A stretch of 36,325 nt of DNA, from contig DVNW01000021.1 of NCBI GenBank assembly GCA_018714105.1, positions 127,900 to 164,224 on the forward strand, given 5' to 3'. Of this stretch, positions 31,503 to 36,325 are shown piece by piece; positions within the stretch are counted from its first letter, which is position 1, and each line of letters starts with the position of its first letter. This DNA is from Candidatus Faecicola pullistercoris. Its GTDB lineage: Bacteria > Bacillota > Clostridia > Christensenellales > CAG-917. The translations under genes were made by a program, and so were the position numbers. Below the pieces are notes generated by a model, which searched no databases, was not told where the DNA came from, and saw nothing but the letters and a program-made list of their open reading frames with translations.

Positions 31503-32093
31503 ATGTCATTAACCAAGAAAGAAAAAACATTAATATTCGTACTTATAGTAATAATGATAGTAGGCGGCTTTTACATGTACGGCATCACGCCCATGAACGA
31601 GAAAAAAGCCGATAACGAGGAGTTGCTCAAAAAGGCGCAGGAAGCCCTTAAAAGCGTAGAGGACCAGTACTTCGAAGTAAACAACAACGGCGCCACAATC
31701 GTATCCAACGAAATAGAGCAGATACAGGCCGAGATGGACAAATACACGGGCAACGTAACCGAAACGGGCGACTATCAGTTCTGGTCTTCCAACGACGAGC
31801 AGTACAAGAAAAACTATTCCACGATGGTAGAGGTGCAAAACAAACTTAAAGAGTGGGGGCTCACGCTTTACAGCACTCAGATAGGCACGTTTGCGGGCAA
31901 TCCTACTATCGACGAAGTGGTATTTCAGGCTCAGTACGAGTGCAGGGGCGGCATTGACGGCATCAAGAAGTTTTTAAACAGCGTGGATAAAGAGATGAGT
32001 CTGCTTATAGCGGGAATCAGCATAGCGCAGACGGAATCGGGCGCGCTGGGCGGCACTATAACCCTGCATATCAAGATAGCCGTAGGGCATTAA
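31503..32093 (+). CDS. pilO: Type IV pilus alignment protein PilO-like
   Basis: This 196-residue protein has one N-terminal transmembrane segment (about residues 8-28, TLIFVLIVIMIVGGFYMYGI), a coiled coil (about 34-80) and a C-terminal ferredoxin-like region ending in TITLHIKIAVG. Size, topology and position after pilN are those of PilO, which dimerises with PilN through the same coil and core folds. GGAGG is present 13 bases before the ATG region. It is the last gene of the pilC operon, followed by a strong terminator. Sequence identity to PilO is low, as is usual. Confidence 0.82.
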   Translation: MSLTKKEKTLIFVLIVIMIVGGFYMYGITPMNEKKADNEELLKKAQEALKSVEDQYFEVNNNGATIVSNEIEQIQAEMDKYTGNVTETGDYQFWSSNDEQYKKNYSTMVEVQNKLKEWGLTLYSTQIGTFAGNPTIDEVVFQAQYECRGGIDGIKKFLNSVDKEMSLLIAGISIAQTESGALGGTITLHIKIAVGH

Positions 32094-32108
32094 GCGCAAG
32101 CGGACATT

Positions 32109-32139
32109 AAAAGGCAGCCGGATAACGGCTGCCTTTTTT
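32109..32139 (+). terminator. Terminator of pilCMNO
   Basis: AAAAGGCAGCCG (32109-32120) and CGGCTGCCTTTT (32126-32137) form a strong stem with a GATAA loop and T-run. Confidence 0.88.
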
Positions 32140-32280
32140 ATTGCGTGCGGCAGGCAGTATCTATACTCATACGAAAAGCGGAAAACGGTTTTGCGGCAAT
32201 GTACGGCGGTCAAGAGGGGGATGCGGGGGAGAAAAGGCACCGCATCGGGGCGTCCGACGGTAAACGCTTTAAAATTATTA

Positions 32281-32309
32281 TTGAAAAATATAAATATATA
32301 TTATATAAT
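32281..32309 (+). promoter_or_regulatory. Promoter giving a leaderless pilD mRNA
   Basis: TTGAAA at 32281-32286 and TATAAT at 32304-32309 have a 17-bp spacer. The pilD ATG begins seven bases later. The region is very AT-rich. Confidence 0.6.
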
Positions 32310-32316
32310 ATTAATT

Positions 32317-33096
32317 ATGAATGCGTTAGATTATACCTTAATAGTGTTTTCCGCCCTGTTCGGGCTGGCGGTGGGCAGTTTCTTAAACGTGTGCATATAC
32401 CGCATACCGAAAAAAGTCTTTTTCGAAAGCAAGCGTTCGTATTGTCCCGAATGCAAGGCTCAGCTTAAATGGTACCATAACGTACCGCTTTTCAGTTATA
32501 TCGCATTAAAGGGCAAATGCGCGTTTTGCGGGGCGAAAATAAGCCCGAGATACCCGATAGTCGAATTTTTAAACGCCGCGCTGTGGGTAGCCACGTACTT
32601 TGTGTACGGGCCGAGTTTTCAGACTTTGCAGATAGATTTGATAATAAGCGTGCTTATAGTAATGTCGTTTATCGACTTCGACACAAAAGAAATACCCGAC
32701 GGCATACACGCGGTGCTGATTGTCCTGGGGATAGCGGGCATATTCTTGTGCAGGAGCTACGGCGGCGGCGACATACTCTGGTGGGAAAAACTGATAGGCG
32801 CGCTCGCGGTAAGCGTACCTATGTTCGTAATAGCCTTGATAACGGGCGGCATAGGCGGCGGCGACATCAAGCTGTATTTTGCTTTGGGGCTGATACTCGG
32901 CTGGAAACTGATACTCGCGGCGGGGCTGATAAGCGTACTGCTGGGAGGGCTCGGCGGTGTAATATTAATGCTTATGAAAAAGGCGGGGCGTAAAACGGAA
33001 ATGCCCTTCGGCCCGTACATAGCGATTGCAAGCCTTGTAACGCTTTATTTCGGCGAGGACCTGCTGAGCTGGTACATAGGATTAATGGGATTTTAA
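32317..33096 (+). CDS. pilD: Prepilin peptidase/N-methyltransferase PilD
   Basis: The ATG at 32317 (MNALDYTLIVFSALFGLAVGS) starts the conserved protein; the 42 residues encoded further upstream are not PilD-like. The 259-residue enzyme has a zinc-binding loop (CPEC and CAFC near residues 47-72), and the two catalytic aspartates in SFIDFDTKEIPD and GGIGGGDIKLYFALG. Multiple transmembrane helices are present. PilD cuts the leader peptides of prepilins and methylates the new N-terminus; both pilins downstream have the matching G-F cleavage site. There is no Shine-Dalgarno sequence, and the mRNA is predicted leaderless. The gene is monocistronic. Confidence 0.93.
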   Translation: MNALDYTLIVFSALFGLAVGSFLNVCIYRIPKKVFFESKRSYCPECKAQLKWYHNVPLFSYIALKGKCAFCGAKISPRYPIVEFLNAALWVATYFVYGPSFQTLQIDLIISVLIVMSFIDFDTKEIPDGIHAVLIVLGIAGIFLCRSYGGGDILWWEKLIGALAVSVPMFVIALITGGIGGGDIKLYFALGLILGWKLILAAGLISVLLGGLGGVILMLMKKAGRKTEMPFGPYIAIASLVTLYFGEDLLSWYIGLMGF

Positions 33097-33193
33097 CGGT
33101 GAGGGCCGAATGATAAAAATTTAACAATTTTCGCAAATTTGTCGAAAAAGCGCGGTCAAAGGGCCTTTAAGCAAAAAAAATACAAAATAGATA

Positions 33194-33223
33194 TTGACAT
33201 TACGGCTGTACAGCTAGTATAAT
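33194..33223 (+). promoter_or_regulatory. Promoter for pilB
   Basis: TTGACA at 33194-33199 and TATAAT at 33218-33223 have an 18-bp spacer. The expected RNA starts at the palindrome TAACC-AAAA-GGTTA (33232-33245), just before GGAGGG. Confidence 0.78.
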
Positions 33224-33258
33224 TATATTAGTAACCAAAAGGTTATCGGAGGGAAATT

Positions 33259-34947
33259 TTGGCAAACATCTCGTTGGGGGATCTGCTTGTCGAACGCAGG
33301 CACATCTCACAGGCGCAACTTAACGACGCAATACGCTGGCAGCGCACGCATCCTAACGAAAAGCTGAGCGACATACTGCTTTCCAGGGGGTTAGTGTCGG
33401 AAGACCACGTACTTAAAGCCTATGCGGATATATTGGGCCTAAGGTATATCGAAAACGAGATAGTCGTACTCCGTCCCGAAATTTTAAAACTCATACCCGA
33501 ACAGCTCGTCAAAAAGTACACCATAATGCCGGTGGAAATGAAGGGCACCAGCAAAATAGTAATTGCAACAAGCGACCCGCACGACATGTCGGCCACCGAG
33601 GACGTCAAGATGGTGTCCAAAAAAGAGGTGGAAATCGCGCTTTGCCCTAAGCGTAACATACTTACGGCAATCGACAAATACTACACTAACGCCGGCGCAT
33701 TCTTCGTATCGGACGAAGCCGTTCAGAAAACCATAAACACGGTATCCGCGGCCACGCAGGCCAAGATGACCGAAATAGAAAGCCGTGTTGACAACACGCC
33801 CGTAGTTAAGCTGATAAACAGTCTGGTACAGCAAGCCTACGTAAGGCGCGCGTCGGATATACATATCGAGCCTTTCGAGGAACAGGTTCTCGTGCGTATG
33901 CGTATCGACGGCGAACTTGTGGAGGTAATGCGCCTTGACATAGCGTCGCACTCGGCAATAGTATCCCGCGTAAAGATACTTTCCGGCATAAACATCGCCG
34001 AAAAACGTATCCCGCAGGACGGCCGTTTCGACTTTGTAACCGACGACCTTACGGTAGACCTTCGTGTAAGCACCTTGCCCACGATATACGGCGAAAAGGT
34101 CAATATGCGTCTTCTGGCCACAGGCGAGGCCAAAAGCATAAGATTAAGCGAACTCGGCATGAAGCCCGAGCACTTAAAGCAATTTGAAAAGATAATACAC
34201 GCGCCAAACGGCATAATCCTGGTTACAGGTCCTACCGGTAGCGGTAAATCAACCACGCTTTACGCCGTACTGGCCGAACTTAACCAGCCCAACGTAAACA
34301 TTACTACGGTTGAGGACCCTGTCGAAAAACAGATTTTCGGCGTAAATCAGGTGCAGACCAACGCCAAAGCGGGCCTTACGTTCGCTTCGGGCCTCAGAAG
34401 CATTCTGAGGCAGGACCCCGATATCGTCATGATAGGTGAAATCCGTGACGAGGAAACGGCCGAAATCGCTATCCGCGCGGCTATTACGGGCCACTTGGTT
34501 CTGTCCACGTTGCACACCAACGACTCTATCGCGTCTATCGTGCGTCTTATAGATATAGGCGTGCCCGCATATATGGTTGCCGCTTCGGTAAACTGCGTTG
34601 TGGCGCAAAGGCTTGTGCGTAAGCTCTGCCCCGACTGCAAACGCAAACGTAAAATCAAACCCGAGGAGTCCGACCTGTTGCAGGACAGCAGTATCAAATA
34701 CGTGTACGAGCCCGTCGGTTGCCCGCGTTGCGGCAACACCGGTTTTAAAGGCCGTACCGCTATATACGAAATCGTCGAGCTGGATAACCACATCAAGCGC
34801 ATGATTACCGAAGGCAAAAGCACCGACGAAATCAAACAGTACGCCCGTGAAAACGGCATACCTTTCCTGGCGGACAGCTTAAAAGTTCTGCTTGCGGAGG
34901 GGACCACCGCTCTTACGGAGTATTACAGGCTGATATACTCTATCTAG
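33259..34947 (+). CDS. pilB: Type IV pilus extension ATPase PilB
   Basis: The start is TTG at 33259, five bases after GGAGGG. The 562-residue protein has an N-terminal MshEN-like domain (LGDLLVERRHISQAQLNDAI), then the GspE ATPase: Walker A GPTGSGKSTTLYAVL, Asp box (TTVEDPVEKQ), Walker B (PDIVMIGEIRDEET), His box (GHLVLSTLHTNDS), and a zinc-binding loop with two CxxC pairs (CPDC, CPRC). PilB hydrolyses ATP at the cytoplasmic face of PilC to extend the pilus. MshEN-type N-termini bind c-di-GMP in some PilB proteins, but the binding residues were not checked here. It is followed by pilA, possibly in the same unit. No PilT is seen. Confidence 0.96.
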   Translation: MANISLGDLLVERRHISQAQLNDAIRWQRTHPNEKLSDILLSRGLVSEDHVLKAYADILGLRYIENEIVVLRPEILKLIPEQLVKKYTIMPVEMKGTSKIVIATSDPHDMSATEDVKMVSKKEVEIALCPKRNILTAIDKYYTNAGAFFVSDEAVQKTINTVSAATQAKMTEIESRVDNTPVVKLINSLVQQAYVRRASDIHIEPFEEQVLVRMRIDGELVEVMRLDIASHSAIVSRVKILSGINIAEKRIPQDGRFDFVTDDLTVDLRVSTLPTIYGEKVNMRLLATGEAKSIRLSELGMKPEHLKQFEKIIHAPNGIILVTGPTGSGKSTTLYAVLAELNQPNVNITTVEDPVEKQIFGVNQVQTNAKAGLTFASGLRSILRQDPDIVMIGEIRDEETAEIAIRAAITGHLVLSTLHTNDSIASIVRLIDIGVPAYMVAASVNCVVAQRLVRKLCPDCKRKRKIKPEESDLLQDSSIKYVYEPVGCPRCGNTGFKGRTAIYEIVELDNHIKRMITEGKSTDEIKQYARENGIPFLADSLKVLLAEGTTALTEYYRLIYSI

Positions 34948-34958
34948 CCGCCCTAACC

Positions 34959-34987
34959 TTGAAACAGTTGACTACTGTAAATAAATT
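34959..34987 (+). promoter_or_regulatory. Possible promoter for first pilin
   Basis: TTGAAA at 34959-34964 and TAAATT at 34982-34987 have a 17-bp spacer; the -10 is poor. There is no terminator between pilB and this point, so readthrough is also possible. A separate pilin promoter would fit the need for more pilin than motor. Confidence 0.35.
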
Positions 34988-35013
34988 ATTTGACATTTAA
35001 GGAGGATAAAAAA

Positions 35014-35481
35014 ATGTTAAAGAAAAAGTTAAACAAAAAAGGCTTCAGCTTAATCGAATTGATTATAGTTATAGCCATTATGGCAATTCTTGCCGCAATT
35101 ATCGTTCCTACCGTTATCAACAAAGTTCAGGAAGCTAATGAGTCTGCCGCTCAAACAGAAGTTAGCAATATTGCCACCGCAATTCAGCAGGAAATAGTTG
35201 AGTTACAGGCTACTACACCTGCTAAAGAATTAGTTTATTTAAAAGATGATGCAAACGGTGCTATTTCGTTAGTAACCACTTCTTCTGGTGATTCTAGAAT
35301 TGCACTGACTCCTGATACTAATCCTACTACTATCACTATTACAAATACTGTAGGAAGCACTGAATATAAGGCAACCATAACGATTTCTACCGGAAAAGTT
35401 GTGTATAGTTGGAATAGCGGCGGCACAGAAGCAGTAGAAGGCGGCGCAGGCGGCGCAGGCGGCGCAGGAGCAGGAGCTTAA
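35014..35481 (+). CDS. pilA: Type IV prepilin 1 with Gly/Ala repeat tail
   Basis: The ATG at 35014, eight bases after AAGGAGG, is used; the longer ORF starts upstream of that site. The 155-residue protein has a basic leader (MLKKKLNKKG), cleavage between Gly10 and Phe11, and the FSLIELIIVIAIMAIL helix with Glu at position +5. A beta-rich globular domain follows, without cysteines. The C-terminus is TEAVEGGAGGAGGAG then AGA, encoded by a tandem repeat. The gene body is clearly more AT-rich than its neighbours and prefers ACT, CCT, GAT and GAA codons. This fits either high expression or a different history. It is probably the major pilin. Confidence 0.92.
   Translation: MLKKKLNKKGFSLIELIIVIAIMAILAAIIVPTVINKVQEANESAAQTEVSNIATAIQQEIVELQATTPAKELVYLKDDANGAISLVTTSSGDSRIALTPDTNPTTITITNTVGSTEYKATITISTGKVVYSWNSGGTEAVEGGAGGAGGAGAGA
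35440..35466 (+). repeat. Three tandem 9-bp repeats encoding Gly-Gly-Ala
   Basis: GGCGGCGCA occurs three times in a row at 35440-35448, 35449-35457 and 35458-35466, followed by GGAGCA and GGAGCT. The repeat lies at the extreme 3' end of the pilin gene and preserves frame, so copy number can vary without breaking the protein. Confidence 0.9.
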
Positions 35482-35504
35482 GTTTAATAGTTTGGTTTAT
35501 TCAG

Positions 35505-35531
35505 AAGGCCCGCATTAGCGGGCCTTTTTTT
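35505..35531 (+). terminator. Terminator after pilin 1
   Basis: AAGGCCCGC (35505-35513) and GCGGGCCTT (35518-35526) form a nine-pair stem with an ATTA loop and a long T-run. Confidence 0.9.
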
Positions 35532-35598
35532 ATGCCTTAATTGTAAAAACTATAAAAACCTTCAAAACTCTTGCTTTTTTTTGGCGCAGGCGGTACAA

Positions 35599-35604
35599 TA
35601 TAAT
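35599..35604 (+). promoter_or_regulatory. Possible -10 box of pilin 2 promoter
   Basis: TATAAT at 35599-35604 lies 26 bp before the ATG. At 17 bp upstream there is only a T-run, so the -35 is unclear. AAGGGG (35620-35625) is the ribosome binding site. Confidence 0.4.
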
Positions 35605-35630
35605 AAGGTTAGTTATCGTAAGGGGTGTTT

Positions 35631-36062
35631 ATGAAAAGATATACTTCCAAAAAAGGTTTCAGTTTAATAGAGCTTATTATCGTAATTGCCATAATGGCAA
35701 TACTTGCCGCCATTATTGTGCCCACCGTAATAAACAAGGTAGGCGAAAGTCAGGATACGGCCAGCTTGATGGACGCTAAAAATTTGGCTAACGCCATTAC
35801 GAACTATTCGGTAGAGCACCCCGATTACGACTGGGCAAACGTAAATTGGCAGGAAGTTACGGGTATACAGAGTATAGGCTCGGATAATAAGTATAAGGAT
35901 TTAACTTTGGGCTACGAGGCCGCTCACGGCGTATCAATAAGTTTTGTGGCTCAAAGCAGCGGCCTTAACGGCCAGCTTCCCGAAGTAGAAAAAGGAAGCA
36001 CCGTTATTTACTGGGTAGCCGTGCTTGATCAAGGCCGTCAGTCCATAGAAGTTACCGATTAA
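35631..36062 (+). CDS. Type IV prepilin 2
   Basis: This 143-residue protein starts at the ATG at 35631, six bases after AAGGGG; a GTG two codons earlier overlaps that site. Leader MKRYTSKKG is cut before Phe10, giving FSLIELIIVIAIMAIL with Glu at +5. From KKGF for 31 residues the sequence is identical to pilin 1, while the rest is unrelated in detail (NWQEVTGIQSIGSDNKYKD, WVAVLDQGRQSIEV). Codon choice in the shared part differs at many silent sites. No cysteines are present. It has its own terminator, so it is a separate unit. It is likely a minor or alternative pilin. Confidence 0.9.
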   Translation: MKRYTSKKGFSLIELIIVIAIMAILAAIIVPTVINKVGESQDTASLMDAKNLANAITNYSVEHPDYDWANVNWQEVTGIQSIGSDNKYKDLTLGYEAAHGVSISFVAQSSGLNGQLPEVEKGSTVIYWVAVLDQGRQSIEVTD

Positions 36063-36089
36063 AAAAAGCAAGCCACGGCTTGCTTTTTT
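36063..36089 (+). terminator. Terminator after pilin 2
   Basis: AAAAAGCAAGC (36063-36073) and GCTTGCTTTTT (36078-36088) form an eleven-pair stem with a CACG loop and T-run. Confidence 0.88.
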
Positions 36090-36107
36090 ATTTATTCGAC
36101 CTTATCG

Positions 36108-36128
36108 CTTTAAAAGCATATTTTAAAG
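36108..36128. repeat. Perfect AT-rich inverted repeat
   Basis: CTTTAAAA (36108-36115) and TTTTAAAG (36121-36128) pair perfectly around GCATA. A second inverted repeat, TTTGTTTC (36147-36154) and GAAACAAA (36167-36174), follows 18 bases later with a 12-base loop. Their role is unknown; they lie between the pilin 2 terminator and the next promoter. Confidence 0.55.
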
Positions 36129-36257
36129 TCGCCTATGTTGCCGTACTTTGTTTCTCGCTCGTGCTCGAAACAAAATCCGATAGTTTAATTTTATGTCATA
36201 AAATCGCAAATTTTTAACCGATATAACGTATAATAAATATTATAATTGATATTGCGT

Positions 36258-36286
36258 TTGACAATATTGTTAATTCATGATATCAT
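36258..36286 (+). promoter_or_regulatory. Promoter for the next gene beyond the window
   Basis: TTGACA at 36258-36263 and TATCAT at 36281-36286 have a 17-bp spacer. AGGAGG(T) is at the very end of the window (36320-36325), so a start codon is expected just beyond it, plausibly another pilin-locus gene. Confidence 0.65.
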
Positions 36287-36325
36287 TATGTTGCAATGAT
36301 ATTATTGTAAATGATGGCAGGAGGT

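Noticed and set aside
30092-31516. Long minus-strand ORF of 474 codons opposite pilN
   Set aside because: It is a shadow of the repeated Ala-rich plus-strand gene; the product is Arg/Tyr/Val-rich with no recognisable domain and no start signals.
32145-32280. GC-rich structured stretch before pilD (GATGCGG/CCGCATC stem) as a riboswitch
   Set aside because: It lies upstream of the pilD promoter, so it would not be in that mRNA, and it does not match glycine, c-di-GMP or other riboswitch cores I know. Only a stem is seen.
34964-34978. ACAGT/ACTGT inverted repeat after pilB as a terminator
   Set aside because: The stem is five pairs of mixed bases with no T-run.

Overview
The window reads as a chromosome segment of an anaerobic, monoderm Bacillota, most likely a Clostridia lineage. 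The reasons are a Prp-type protease with an L27 carrying the cleavable N-terminal extension, a four-subunit 2-oxoacid:ferredoxin oxidoreductase, a FloA/NfeD operon, QueH, a DUF5058-type membrane protein, and a type IV pilus cluster with no secretin. Genes are dense and lie on both strands. Promoters are mostly TTGACA/TATAAT-like with 16-18 bp spacers, and terminators are compact hairpins with T-runs. Naming the lineage more closely would be guesswork. No tRNA, rRNA, CRISPR array, insertion sequence or prophage gene was seen.

Layout. 1-0.6 kb: end of the ribosomal Prp-rpmA unit. 0.6-2 kb: two paralogous zinc-ribbon/TM2 membrane proteins around a small XRE repressor; one TM2 promoter carries two near-identical palindromic operators. 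2-3.4 kb: an OGG1-type glycosylase and a small NYN-domain protein. 3.6-6.1 kb: the vorDBAC oxidoreductase operon. 6.2-8.5 kb: nfeD-floA plus an unrecognised membrane-anchored protein. 8.6-12.4 kb: a LabA-like NYN/LOTUS protein, a deoxyinosine-type DNA glycosylase, a zinc-ribbon membrane protein and a MYORG-like GH31 glycosidase. 12.4-14.4 kb: an OmpR-family two-component system. 14.5-14.7 kb: a candidate small RNA with its own strong promoter, divergent from that system. 14.7-18.8 kb: queH and a heterodimeric ABC exporter. 18.9-25.4 kb: cyclophilin, a diguanylate cyclase, a DUF5058-type membrane pair, a zinc-finger membrane protein and a CDF cation exporter. 25.4-26.9 kb: a large unknown membrane protein. 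27.5-36.3 kb: a type IV pilus locus (pilC-pilM-pilN-pilO, pilD, pilB, two major-type prepilins), with a promoter and Shine-Dalgarno at the window edge for a further gene.

How genes work together. The pilus locus supplies a platform (PilC), cytoplasmic/membrane alignment complex (PilM, PilN, PilO), processing enzyme (PilD), extension motor (PilB) and pilins; no PilT retraction motor is present here. The diguanylate cyclase, with an intact GGDEF and inhibitory site, could feed c-di-GMP signalling that often governs pili, but no direct link is visible. The Vor enzyme couples branched-chain or other 2-oxoacid oxidation to ferredoxin.

Most unusual points: PilN carries about 390 extra residues forming four degenerate repeats; a putative sRNA has an exposed pyrimidine-rich anti-Shine-Dalgarno-like stretch; and three genes (queH, pilD and the 10.2-10.8 kb membrane gene) have a promoter -10 box only 6-7 nt from ATG and no Shine-Dalgarno, predicting leaderless mRNAs. 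All functional calls come from reading the sequence and recalled family knowledge; no database search was run.
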